Assembly (NCBI GenBank): GCA_034336665.1
Contig: CM067590.1
Location: 4,550,959 to 4,614,958, forward strand
Direction: 5' to 3'
DNA length: 64,000 nt
Source of the DNA: Luscinia megarhynchos
Taxonomy: Eukaryota; Chordata; Aves; Passeriformes; Turdidae
The notes beneath the pieces were generated by a model, which saw only the letters and a program-made list of their open reading frames with translations, was not told where the DNA came from and did not search any database. Made by a program: the position numbers and the translations under genes. Shown here piece after piece: positions 1 to 14,796 of this stretch (positions within the stretch are counted from its first letter, which is position 1; each line of letters begins with the position of its first letter).

Positions 1-12
1 TGCACCTGGACA

Positions 13-325
13 GAATTCCAGACTGGTTTGGGCTGGAAGGACATTAAATCTCACCCAGTGCCACCCCTGCCATGGCAGGGACACCTCCCACTGTCCCAGT
101 GTCCAGCCTGGCCTGGGCACTGCCAGGGATCCAGGGGCAGCCACAGCTGCTCTGGGCACCCTGTGCCAGGGCTGCCCACCCTGCCAGGGAACAATTCCTG
201 CCCAATATCCCACCCAGCCCTGCCCTCTGGCAGTGGCAGCCATTCCCTGGCTCCTGTCCCTCCATCTCTTGTCCCCAGCCCCTCTCCAGCTCTCCTGGAG
301 CCCCTTCAGGCCCTGGAAGGTTTTA
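13..325 (-). mobile_element. CR1 LINE 3'-end fragment
   Basis: The minus-strand reading gives the bird CR1 3' region, with GGCACTGGGTGAGATTTAA then CCCAAACCA-like sequence before the truncated tail. It is nearly identical to the copy at 9687-10075. Confidence 0.85.
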
Positions 326-679
326 ACTGGAAAGTTCAAGTTTATTTCTGAGCATTATGGGGAAAGGCTCCTCCAGAGAAGCAGCAGGAACAGACTCTCA
401 TCAGGACCAATTACTATAGCAATGAAATCATTCAGAATTGAGACAAAGCAAGACAAGAAAGTGCTCAGGCAGGAGATCTCCTCCCTCTGCTGGTGGCTCC
501 ATGGCAGGAACATCCCACTGCACAGCTCCAGGACTCTCCTTGCCTTTCCATGTTTTCCAGTCCATGATCTGGGACATTTACACTTTGCCCATCAGTGCAG
601 TCCAACACATTCTGATTATCAATCCCAAGGATGCTCTGCTAAATCCCCATAACTGCTGATGAGAGTTTGGGTTCCTTAA

Positions 680-845
680 TCCCTGGAATTGATTTGGGTT
701 GGGAGGGACCCATCCCTGGCAGCTTGGACACTGGGGCTTGGAGCAGCCTGGGACAGTGGGGGGTGTCCCTGCCATGGCAGGGGTGGCACTGGATGGGCTC
801 TAAGGTCCCTTCTAAGCCAAACCATCCTGGGATTCTGTGATTCTA
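680..845 (+). mobile_element. CR1 LINE 3'-end fragment
   Basis: Sense copy ending in CCATCCTGGGATTCTGTGAT, the diagnostic CR1 tail. Confidence 0.85.
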
Positions 846-1067
846 AATCAGCATTGTCAGGTGGGGGAACAGGGGAGGTGCAGCTCTCTCATTGTGCAGA
901 TTTAAGCACACAAAAAGTGAGTTTGCAACAAAATCCCCTGGCAGTTGTTCAGCCTAAGCAGGACTGGTGAATCTGCACACAATTCCCATCTCCAGCACTC
1001 TTCCCCACATCCAAGGAACTTCTGAGTCTGGTAATTTTGTGTAGAAATGTTCAAAAGTGAGACCCAC

Positions 1068-1159
1068 CTTTTCCTGCTCCAGTAACTGTTGCAGACTTGC
1101 TTTGTACTGAGGAGTTTTCATGTATGCCATGAACTGCATGTACTGGATCTTAAATGAGT
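1068..1159 (-). CDS. DOT1L: DOT1L exon 16, last exon in the window (residues 480-510)
   Basis: Encodes DSFKIQYMQFMAYMKTPQYK then ASLQQLLEQEK, the start of the helical region that precedes the AF9/AF10-interacting coiled coils in the full protein. The acceptor is TTTTGCAG and the donor GTGGGT. It is 92 bp and ends in phase 0 after Lys510. The following exon (EKNAQLL-like in mammals) is not between here and the left edge, so the gene model is truncated by the window and lacks roughly two thirds of the protein. Confidence 0.94.
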
Positions 1160-2474
1160 CTGCAAAAGAAATCAGATGAGGAATTTCAGCAGAGGGCAAA
1201 TGCCACGTCCCTGTTTACCCCCATTTCCCCCCTGGCATTTCCTCACTTGTGTCTCCCTTGCTTTTGATTTGGACTCTAAGTCAGACTGAGCCATTGAGGA
1301 TGGATTTAAGAATATGCTGAAAATCCCTCTCCTGGCACAAAAGGAACTCTTGGATCCATCAGATCCAATGGAAGCCATGACAACAAATCCCAAGAGGCAG
1401 AGGAAGGTGCTGGGGGTGTGTTTGCATGAGCAAAGAGGAGCTGAGTGCTTTTAGTGCTCTGTAAGCAGAAACAAGGAAATAAATGAGCTGCAGGAGCCCA
1501 AAGCAGCCCTGAGCTCAGAGCACTCACCCAGCAGCAACACAGAGCCTGCTCCTCCTCCTGCCTCCACACACATGGGGGAGTTCTACACCCAGGTTACTCT
1601 CTCCTCCAAGGAGCACTTGGCTTCTCATCACCCTTTCATCTCCAGCAAGGACCTTTCCATCATTAAAGCACCCCCAGGATCAAGCCCAGTCTGCTGCACC
1701 CAACAGGCACTTCCTGGTGTGCAGAAATGTGGTGTGCATCACTGCCTAGTGTGCAGAAACCTGCAGGAGACTCAGCCCAGACCAGGGTCATTGTCCCCAT
1801 CCACCCCTGCCTCAAAACATTCCTCAAAATCACTCTTGCCACAAAATATCCCTCAAAAAAAAAAAAAGTCACTCTTTTTGCCACAAAATATCCCTTTAAA
1901 TCACTTTTTTTTTCTTTCTCTTTCTCTTCAACAAGGAAACAGCACTGCAGCCCTTGGTCCCACACAGACAGAGCCATTCTGCCACATTCCCAGAGCATCC
2001 TGCACTGGCTCGTGTCCAAAGCCAAAAGCCAGAAACAGGTGGGAGGGGACAGGCAGCAGAAGATTTTAAAAAGCCCCTCCAGGTTTTCCCTTAAATCATC
2101 TCTTGCACATGAAGTGCATTTTCAACCACACCTTGGTGACCTCAGACCCTCAGACAGAACCTCATTTATCTGCTCTGGGTTCAGCAGAGGGAATGGAGTG
2201 CTGTTACCCAGGATTAAGAGAATGGTTTCATTTCAAATAAAGCTATCCCTGGCTATTCCTGCTAATCCAGGCTTGCTGCCTGCTGTGCCAAAGGAGAGCT
2301 GAAACAACACCAGAGAACAAATGCAGAGTAAAACACCAACTTCAGCAGGAGGGGAGGACCTTGTGGTGATGCCAAAGGAGGTGGGGCAGGCAGGGGAAGG
2401 TGGGGAGGAGACAATCCCCCTCGTGGCCATGCAGAACCCCAGAGGGGAGCTGGGCAGGCCCAGGGCAGCCTTAC
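1160..2474 (-). other. DOT1L: DOT1L intron 15
   Basis: No exon or recognised mobile element. At 1810-1910 there are two or three imperfect copies of a TTGCCACAAAATATCCCT unit next to short A and T runs. Confidence 0.8.
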
Positions 2475-2588
2475 CTAGCAGCTTCTGTAGTGCAGGGGGG
2501 GTGGGTGTGACCAGGAGCTGGTTGGACGAATGCCTTTGCACTTTAGGAGGTAGTTGGTAATATGGGCTGTGAGGTGACTTGTAGGCAT
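2475..2588 (-). CDS. DOT1L: DOT1L exon 15 (residues 442-480)
   Basis: Encodes DAYKSPHSPYYQLPPKVQRH then SSNQLLVTPTPPALQKLL and the first base of residue 480. This is a proline-rich linker conserved with mammalian DOT1L. The acceptor is TCTCCAG and the donor GTAAGG. The 114-bp exon is phase 1 at both ends. Confidence 0.95.
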   Translation of the reverse strand: MPTSHLTAHITNYLLKCKGIRPTSSWSHPPPLHYRSC

Positions 2589-4252
<1,664 letters not shown>

Positions 4253-4336
4253 CTTGTTTTCTTGGATCTTCGTTGGGGTCGTTGTGTTACTTTTGTTTTC
4301 TCTTTGTTGACGACGTCTAGCTGCCTCTTGTTCCTC
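4253..4336 (-). CDS. DOT1L: DOT1L exon 13 (residues 336-363)
   Basis: Encodes EEQEAARRRQQRENKSNTTT then PTKIQENK, a charged segment linking the catalytic domain to the basic nucleosome-binding region. The acceptor is TCTCCCCAG and the donor GTGAGC. The exon is 84 bp with phase 0 at both ends. Conservation with mammals falls off towards its end. As I recall it, the mammalian protein has about nine extra residues (V..PM) between this exon and the next DSGAE segment, and I did not find these here. Confidence 0.95.
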
Positions 4337-5652
4337 CTGGGGAGAAGGGATGGGAGATGGCACCATTTGCTCATGGGTTCAGCACTTTTTAATACAGATC
4401 ACCTTGTTTCCCAGCTGAGTTTTTCACAAGAAAAGGGAACAAACTTCCCTTTGGTGAGAACAAGTCCTTTTCCACTTCCAGAGGGGATTAAATCTCAACC
4501 TCTTCCCATATTCTCCCCTCCCAGCCCCATACTGCTGAATCAGGTTTCATTTGGACTTTTTAAAATTATTATTATTATCATTATACATTTCAATAGCTTC
4601 TCCACATCCCCAACATTTCATGGTGACACCTTAAAAATCTTCCATGACTGGAAATAGCAAAGCCATTAATCATCATCTAATTCAACTCCAGCCAAGTTTA
4701 TTGAGGTGACTAATACAAAACAAAAGCATCAACTTTTCACTTGATTTTCTCCCAAGCTAACAGGAAATTTCCTTGTTCAGAGAAAATCTCTTCTTCTCTC
4801 AGAATAAAACTTCTTTCAGACAGGAAATTTCCAAGAGCTCAGTCAAAGCCTTTCCTGCACCTTCCAGGTGAGGTTTAATCTGCATGAGACTTTTGGCAAT
4901 TCCAAAACTCCTTTGATTTAAGCACATTATCAACCAAACCAGTGGCAGGCTTTAAGTGTGAAAAGCAGGGAAGGTCAGAAGTACCCTGACCTTTTTTTTT
5001 TTATTTCTCTAAGAAGCCTTTTTTGTCCCAAGTTTGAGTGGAGCAATCTGAAATAATTCCCTTTCAGAGCCCCCATGTGTCTGTTCTCACAGAGCCAGTC
5101 AGCCTGAGAATGAGCATTCACCTGAAGTTTTAAATTAAGTGGCCTCACTTAATTCTCTTCCTGGGAATCCATTGATTATTTCAGGTTAACAGAGCCCTGC
5201 ACAGTCCCAAAAATCCTCTGGCATTTTAATTCCACGTGTAACAGCCCAGCCTGCAGCAAATGACAACTCACTCTGTGCCTCCAATGGCACATCCCAAAAG
5301 GAACATTTCAGAGCATTGCTCAGCTTCATTTCAGGAGCTGAGCACTGGGACAGATTCAAACCATCATTCCCTTCTTTAATTCCAGTTCTTTAATGAAGAA
5401 ATAGCTCATTACAGACCTCCAGTGCAAGGTAAAAGCACCTTGGGGCTGCCCCATTAATTCTCTATTAGAAATCCCTTGGACATGATTGAATTAGTGCTTG
5501 ATGGCATCTGAGACTTCCCTTCAATTAGCTCCATGTTCTTTGCCTACCTAGAAAATCTGATTTCCTATCAATTCTGTCCACCTGTGATTAAATTCCTCAC
5601 AGTGGCTGCTCTCTTAGTTTGAGTTTTCTACAGAAAAATGATTGAAACTTAC
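4337..5652 (-). other. DOT1L: DOT1L intron 12
   Basis: AT-rich unique sequence with a short (ATT)n run at about 4565-4583. No exon, RNA gene or mobile element was recognised. Confidence 0.8.
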
Positions 5653-5694
5653 CCTGAGTTTTGGATTTTTGAGACTAGAAAAATAGTTTTCAAG
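5653..5694 (-). CDS. DOT1L: DOT1L exon 12 (residues 322-335)
   Basis: A 42-bp exon encoding LENYFSSLKNPKLR at the C-terminal end of the catalytic domain. The acceptor is ATTTTCAG and the donor GTAAGT. Phase 0 at both ends makes it a possible in-frame cassette. It was recognised by homology. Confidence 0.95.
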
Positions 5695-6175
5695 CTGAAA
5701 ATAGAAAGAGAAGACAGTCATCCTCAAAGCCATGACAGATGAACACAGAAGAATAAAATATTAGCTTAAAACAAGTGCAGAACTGCAGAAATTCTGACTG
5801 CTTTGCTTCTGATAAGCTACATCAAGAACCATTTACATTTATTCTTTTCAGCCACCCAGCCTGTTGTGTAACAGGGCATAATCCAACCTCTACAAGGTTT
5901 TATCATCCCCACCACTGCCTGGCCTTGTTTTAAAGCTTTGTGTCACATATCTCCCCTCAGCAGAGACTGATTTTCAATGAAGTTATTTCCACTGAAGCTG
6001 CTGCAGCTCGTACTCCACCATTTATCTGCACTCTGCTACATTCCTGAACAAGAGCTTTATTAGAGGAGAGCAGAGTAAGGAAAACAGCCTTACAATCACA
6101 CTGCAAAAACCTTGGGGTGGGATAAATGATTTGCCCATGAAATTTTTCATTTCCACAAGGTTTGTTGGGTATTAT

Positions 6176-6290
6176 GGGGTTTTTTTTGTGGGGGGTTGGT
6201 GGGGTTTTTTTGTGGGGGGCTGTTGTTGGGGTTTTAATTGTTGTTGGTTGGTTTTTGGGTTTTGGTTTTGTTTTCTTTAATAAAAAAACA
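6176..6290. repeat. G/T-rich low-complexity tract
   Basis: Alternating T runs and G runs (for example TTTTTTTTGTGGGGGG) on the plus strand, followed by GTTGTTGGTTGG words. Confidence 0.8.
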
Positions 6291-6556
6291 AAACAGTGAA
6301 TGCATCACCATTGTTATGGAGCTTGGGCTGCTTCTACAGCAGCTGAGAATTTCACTAAAATTGAGATTTACTGGTTGAATATGACTGAATGAAATGGTCT
6401 GCACCACAGAGGAATCAAAGCCCACTGAAGCTTTCCTCTGTGAGGGAATTAGAGCAGGAGACCTCAATTCTGAGAGGCTGCAGAAGGAATTTTATCAGTG
6501 AATCTCTGCAGCTTCAGTAAATCAACACTGCCCTTAACCCCAGGTGTGAGGAACCC

Positions 6557-7871
<1,315 letters not shown>

Positions 7872-9365
7872 TTAAACACAAATAACCCAGAAGAGGCCAA
7901 AAGCAAGGTTTGGGATTCAGCAACCTCAACCACTATTTTAACCACATTTTAATACTTGTTTTCATTTGTCCCAACTCTTTCCACATTTCCACTTCTTCCT
8001 ACAGATGGAACAACTAAGGACAAAAGTGCTGTTGAGGAAACTGGTGCCTCCTTCTAAAAGCTTGATCTTTTCCAGTGTTTTGTATAAATTATTTAAATGT
8101 TCATACTCGAGATTGGAAAATTTGATAGACAGGTGAGACATGACTCAAGTCATGCTCAGGCACCAAAAAAAAAGCCTTGATGAATAAAAGTATTATGGAA
8201 ATGTGGGGCAGCACAAAGACAGAGCAGAGCAGTGCCATTCCCTGTTCCATGTGCAGGATACTGGCCATGGCATTTCCCTGCAAGTGCCACTTGGAACAGG
8301 CCCCAGGCCCAGCACAGCCACACAAGCTCATTGGATGTTGGTATTTCCCAAACATAATATGGTCTCAGAAAGAGATTAAGCCCTAAAATTTATTCACACA
8401 ATTCTCCCTGTTAGTAGCATGCAAAGGTAATTTTTTTCATGGCTCTTTATCTGAATCCCTGGAAGTTTCCCACTGGTGGAAGCTCTTGGTTCTCCTCTTG
8501 CTAAGCCTCTCACTCATCCAAACCCCAATTAATCATCTCAATATCATTTTAACATCAGCATTTCTATTCAGCATTAAATAACAGCTGAGATCTAAAACTT
8601 CAGCATTCTAGAAAACATTCCCAATGAATCCAGAGCTGGAGTGGGCTGGGAGATTTGGCTCCACTGGCAGCTGTAGCCAGGGCTGCTCTGAGGAGAAAGA
8701 GCAGCTCAGTGTCCCAAATGCAGCAGGGAGAGAAGGGAATGGGAAGAATCCAGGAAAGAAAAGGCTTGAGAGGCCAAAGCCCAGTGTTTTAGTGGGCAGG
8801 TCTAATTGAAACCTCTCCAAGTGCATTCTTGGATTTCCTCAAGCTCTGGTGGGCTCTGCAAGAGGGGCCCAAGCTGCACTCAGGCTCTCTTTGCCTCATT
8901 ACAAACTGACAGCCTGATCCCAGCTCCCTCGAGGCTTGAGGAGTTCCAGGAGCACCATTCCACTGTTTTTCCCTTTCATTTTCAAATCCATGTCTCCAAA
9001 AAATTGGCAGTCCAGCACCCAAGAGTCAATAAGGTTCCAAACCACCAAAGGCCCCAGAATAGAATTTCAAACAGGGAAGAAAAGTGCAGGTTTGGGTGCT
9101 TGATGTGTGGGACATCCACAAGAATTTCAGTTTAAAAATAACTCCCAAAGGCACAATTTACTTCATGGCAGTCCAAAAATGACTATTCTGCAAAAGCAGT
9201 TTAGGCCAAAATTAGACAGCACAGCTTGAGATTTGGAACTCAGTGAGTTGCTCCCCACGTTTGCACAGGGAGGGAATGAGGGGGATTTGATTTAGGGAAA
9301 ATTTAGCACTGGAAACAGCAAATACATGTGCAGCCCAGCTTGGATTGCTCTTTTGCTTGAGAAAT

Positions 9366-9480
9366 TTCATAGAATAACCTGAACTGGAAAGGACCCACAA
9401 AGAATGTCAGTCCAACTTCTGCACAGACACCCCAGTTTCAACCATGAAAGTCTGAAAAAGGTCAAAAGCATAACCAGCCC
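9366..9480 (-). mobile_element. CR1-like fragment, different subfamily
   Basis: TCATAGAATAACCTGAACTG followed by GGAAAGGACCC and AGTCCAACTTCTG resembles the reverse complement of other avian CR1 tails. It is short and diverged. Confidence 0.6.
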
Positions 9481-9686
9481 CATGGAATGTCCCAACACCT
9501 CCTCAAACTGCAGCTCACATCCTTGCAAAGGACAACACTGCCACACATCAGCCCTGGGGTGCTCAGAGCAGAAGGAAAACACGACCCTGTGCTGGCAAGA
9601 AACCAGTCCCAGGGCCTGGGTGTGTCTGGGAGAGGTTTGTTTGCTCACTGCACAGCACAGGAGATGTTCAAAGCTGAACATTTCAC

Positions 9687-10075
9687 AGAATCCTGCAATG
9701 GTTTGGGTTGGGAGGGACCTTAAATCTCATCCAGTGCCACCCCTGCCATGGGGACACCTCCCACTGTCCCAGTGTCCAGCCTGGCCTGGGCACTGCCAGG
9801 GATCCAGGGGCAGCCACAGCTGCTCTGGGCACCCTGTGCCAGGGCTGCCCACCCTGCCAGGGAACAATTCCTGCCCAATATCCCACCCAGCCCTGCCCTC
9901 TGGCAGTGGCAGCCATTCCCTGGCTCCTGCCCCTCCAGCCCTTGTCCCCAGCCCCTCTCCAGCTCTCCTGGAGCCCCTTCAGGCCCTGCCAGGGGCTCTG
10001 AGCTCTCCCTGGAGCTTCTCTTCTCCAGGTGAGCACCCCCAGCTCTGCCAGCCTGGCTCCACAACCTCTGAGCCT
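9687..10075 (-). mobile_element. CR1 LINE 3'-end fragment, longest copy
   Basis: Antisense copy starting CAGAATCCTGCAATGGTTTG and running about 390 bp to the GAGAAGAGAAGCTCCAGGG block of the element. It shares a long, nearly identical core with 13-325. Confidence 0.87.
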
Positions 10076-10365
10076 CAGGAATCCCAACTGGTGGGATTTA
10101 CCTGCCTGGGTTTAGGGTGTAAGGAACTCCCCTGTGAGTCACAGCAGCTCTTTGTGGCTGAAAAATCAATCACCATTGAACTCTTGATTTCTCTTCAGCT
10201 CTAAAATTGCCCAGCCAGGGACACATTGATGGAACCAACAGCAAAACACAGCAGCACAAACCCCATTAAAAGTGTCTGCTCCTCTCTTGGGTGGGGTTTT
10301 TTTAGATTGATTTTAAGTACCTGTCACTTGGTGTGCCCTAATAATCCAACAGCATTTTCTACTTA

Positions 10366-10548
<183 letters not shown>

Positions 10549-11344
10549 TCAGCTCCATTATTTGTTCTAGAAGTAACTACTTATTAAATATAATCCAGTA
10601 CAGAGCCCTAAAGAGCAGACCTATAAAACTGCCCCTTGTATAGCATTAAAAAAGAAATAAATTCCTTAATTCTCATTCTGACAGCCCCAAGAAAGCCAAT
10701 CTATGATTCCTGCCAGGTGACACCTCAAGGATTGCTTTAAAATGACTATTTGAAACACTTGGGGAAAAAAAAGAGCATGTTAACTCTCAGTAGCAAGCTA
10801 AAGAAATTTCAATTATCTCCTTCCTACTTGGGATCTTTTATACACAAGCCCCCAAAGCCCTTTTATTTAGAGGCCACTAATCTCCATTTCATGGGTATTT
10901 GGGGTCATTCAGCAGAGCCTGAAGCTCAGTCTGGGAAGAGGAATCAGGTCTCATCATTGTAAAGGGTTCTTGAAGCATCCCCACTTTCTCACTGCTCTCA
11001 AGCCACCATTACACAAGTTTGAAAACTAAAAAAATAATCCAGTTAAATTAAAGAAAACAGCTTAAATTTTGGGGTTTTATGGTTTGCAGCAGAGCCCAAA
11101 AGTCACATTAGTTATTTCAGCACAAAGCTGTGCCATGGGAAGTCACAGCTGCTTTGTTCACACCACATATTTTTCTTTTCAGAAATTGTTATTTCTGTCA
11201 TTTCTGCCACAACCAAGTAAAATTGTTGCTTATCCCAGTGGCTAAGAGCAAAGAAAAGGCACCAGGGCAATGGAGAGACCATGATGGGGTTAGTGGGTGT
11301 CCCCAGTGTGGCTTCTCAGGAGCATCCAGTGCCAGTGTCCCTGT

Positions 11345-11465
11345 TTTTATGGAACTGTGGAACAATTAAAGTTGGAAAAGACCTTTAAGACCAAGTCCAA
11401 CCATCAACCAGCAGCACCACCATGCTCACCACTAAACCCTGTCCCCCAGTGCCACATCCCACAGG
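11345..11465 (-). mobile_element. CR1 fragment, different subfamily
   Basis: AAAGTTGGAAAAGACCTTTA followed by AGTCCAACC and ACCACTAAACCCTGTCCC are recognisable antisense CR1 segments. Confidence 0.7.
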
Positions 11466-11591
11466 CCTGGAGCCCTTCCAGGGATGGGACTCCAGCATTT
11501 CAGCAGTCAGGAATGAACTCTGAACAGGAGAAGCCAGGAAGTGAATTCTGTGTGCAATTACAGACTGGCCCCCCAAAGCTGTGCCTCTGCA

Positions 11592-12134
<543 letters not shown>

Positions 12135-12314
12135 TCAGAGGCCAGGAACACCCCCAGGGACCCCCAGCCACACCACAGCCACTCCTGCCAGGACAAACCT
12201 GCTTGTCCCCAACTCCACAGCTCCACAGCCCAACACATGGAGAAACACTCAGCACTTCATCCCTCACTTCTTGGTGAGGATCCAAATATTACAGCAAAAT
12301 ATCAAAATGTATTT

Positions 12315-12465
12315 TAGAATCATAAAATGGTTTGGGTTGGGAGGAAGCTGAAAGCTCATCCAGTGTCACCCCAGCTATGGCAGGGACACCTTCACTGTCC
12401 CAGGCTGCTCCAAGCCCCAGTGTCCAACCTGGACTTGGGCACTGCCAGGGATCCAGGGGCAGCTG
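12315..12465 (-). mobile_element. CR1 LINE 3'-end fragment
   Basis: Antisense copy starting AGAATCATAAAATGGTTTGG and ending at the GATCCAGGGGCAGC block. Confidence 0.83.
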
Positions 12466-12784
12466 TTTCTCTTCCAGCTCCAAATTCCCAGTAAAGCCAG
12501 AAGACAGTGACCTCTTAGCACATTTTCCCTGTCCTAAACCCAGCACTTCAGCCCTACTCACAACAGAGGAGTTGCATCTTTCTTTCTGGGTTAGGAATTT
12601 CAAAGAGGGGAGGGGGGTGTTCCTAGACAAAAACAATCATATGGAAATCTGCACAGAGGTAGAATCCCAGAAATGATAAAAGGGCTTGAGAAAGAAACAG
12701 AACAGATGAAAAAAGAAACACTCATTTGGTTTTAAGCTGTAATCAGCCTGGTCTAATTGTCCCTGGTGCCCATTTACTACAAGG

Positions 12785-13068
12785 CTGCAGAAGGAGCTCT
12801 CAACAGCTCCTGGAAGTGGTTGAGCTCCCTGAGAATGAACATGTCAGGGAAGGTTTGGGCTGGAGCTCAGGGAAAGGTTCTTCCCCCCGAGGGTGCTGGG
12901 CCCTGCCCAGGCTCCCCAGGGAATGGTCCCCAAGGCTGCCAGAGCTGCAGGAGCCTTTGGACACTCTCAGGGATGCTCAGGGTGGGGCTGTTGGGGGGCT
13001 GGGCAGGGCCAGGGGTTGGATCAATGATCCCTGAGGGATCCAGCTCAGGATATTCCAGGATTCTATGA
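12785..13068 (+). mobile_element. CR1 fragment of a second subfamily
   Basis: Sense copy with GGGTGCTGGGCCCTGCCCAG, GATCCCTGAGGGATCCAGCT and CAGGATATTCCAGGATTCTA. It shares this core with 31452-31650 and 40266-40435. Confidence 0.75.
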
Positions 13069-13589
13069 AGTGTAAAAGTCATCCTGGCCTATTGTTCCCA
13101 CATGAAGAGCTGATTTCTTTTCTGGAAAACTCCCTTCCCAGTGCCTCCACACATGAAACGTGTTCAGCAAGGACACTGAGTTTAAGAGCAGCAGTCCAAG
13201 CTATTAAAAACCTCGAATGAAAAAAATATTTATGTACCAAGGGAAAAAAGAGTTATTCTTGCTACGCCTTGCTCTTGGAAATTTGGGAAACCCTGCCTGA
13301 CAAGTAAAGCTAGCAGGGGTTTCTTCCTCCTCCTTCTCATGTGCCAAAAAAAAGGCCTTGCAAAAGAGCCAAACATATTAATGGGACTATGAAACATCCA
13401 GGAGAGGAAGGGGGAAAGCCAGAGGCTGCAGATGTGTTTTTATAGTGTTCACTCTGGCACAGAACTCTGTGAGAGCGTGCAGGGCACAGGAATCCCAAAT
13501 CCCCCCTGGGCTCAGCCCTCGTTCCAGGAGGTTTTGCCAAGCCACAGGCACAGGGATCCCCTGGAAAAAATACACAGGGAACCATGTCC

Positions 13590-13735
13590 TGGTACCAGCC
13601 CCATCCCTGGGAGTGTCCAAGGCCAGACTGAGCAGGGCCTGAGATACAGGAGGGATGTATCCCTGCCCATGAGAGGAGGCACTGGATGAAATTTAAGATC
13701 CCTTCCAACCCAAACCATTCCAGAATTCCCCAATC
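13590..13735 (+). mobile_element. CR1 LINE 3'-end fragment
   Basis: Sense copy, diverged, ending TTCCAACCCAAACCATTCCA. Confidence 0.78.
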
Positions 13736-14740
13736 CTGCAGCAGAGCGAGCTGGACCAGCACTGAGACACACAGTGAGTGCCATGCCACACAAACCAAAC
13801 ATCTCCCAGCACTTCTGGGTGCAGTCAGAGCTCCTGCAGCCAAAAATTTCTCAAAAAATTTAAATTAATTCCGAGGAAAGTTGCCCGGGCAGCAGAGGAT
13901 TGTGCACTTGGAATAACAAGCAACAAAGCCAAACCCAAGTGTGCTGCAAGGCTGGGACCAGTCTGTCCACAAATTAAAAGGCACCTCCAGAAGAAAGTGA
14001 GGGACAGAATCCTGCAGGAGTCACCAGCCTGGCAGACGCCTCCTCCAGGCTCTGAAAACCAGAGCTCTGGGAGCAATCCAGAAATTGCCACAACTCTGAA
14101 GGATTTCAGAGCTCCCTCTGACAACTGCCTTCCATTCCCCCACATAACAGGGTGGCCCAGAAGGTCATATAAAAATAAAGAGGTTTTTTTCTACCCATAA
14201 GGCTGAAAGAATGCAAAGCTTTAAAAATACAGACGACTTTTATTGCTTTTAACAAATTTACTCCCTTTCTGCTCCTTCAGAAAGGAGCCCAACCCTCTGG
14301 TGAAGTTCTCCACATAAATAAATCTTCAAGACAATTAGTTTAAATGAAATTTCAATTCAAGTTGAAACAAACTCGCTTGGGTCTTTTCTTTTTTATTAGA
14401 AAGTGAGCCTGTGTGCCCCAATAGCCAAAAGAATGAGTGTTTTGCCAGAATCCCTGACATGAACTACAGGGATATGTAAAACAAATGAAGATTTGTGCTC
14501 CTCTTATAACCAGAATTTATCTTGGATACACCCTTGTATGGAATATCATGGGACATGCACTCAAAGCCATTCTCCTAGTCTGAAAACAGGATCTAAAGAG
14601 GCCAATGTAAGAGTTGGCAGATAGACTTTGGGTATTTGCTATGGAAATTCTATATAAAAAGCTGGCCAGCCTCCCAATTTCCATTATACAAACTCCCAAA
14701 TATCCAGCCCAGAAAGCAGCATTCAATTGCTGTACTGTAC

Positions 14741-14796
14741 CTTGTGTTTGCAATCCTCTCTCTCCATTCTTCTGAGAGGAAGTCACCTCTTTCCAG
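14741..14796 (-). CDS. DOT1L: DOT1L exon 8 (residues 218-236)
   Basis: Encodes LERGDFLSEEWRERIANT plus two bases of Ser236. Asp222 and Phe223 of GDF contact the adenine of S-adenosylmethionine in the known structure. The acceptor is a TTTTAAG-type AG rather than CAG, and the donor is GTACAG, which lacks the consensus G at +5 pattern. Both splice sites look weaker than their neighbours. The exon is 56 bp. Confidence 0.94.

Larger units (their letters stand above)
1..1067 (-). other. DOT1L: DOT1L intron 16, partial
   Basis: Non-coding up to the left edge. It holds two CR1 fragments in opposite orientations (13-325 and 680-845). Nothing else is recognised. Confidence 0.85.

Noticed and set aside
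9404..10204. A 266-codon plus-strand frame
   Set aside because: Its second half is the antisense of a CR1 fragment and its first half includes another. It is not a gene.
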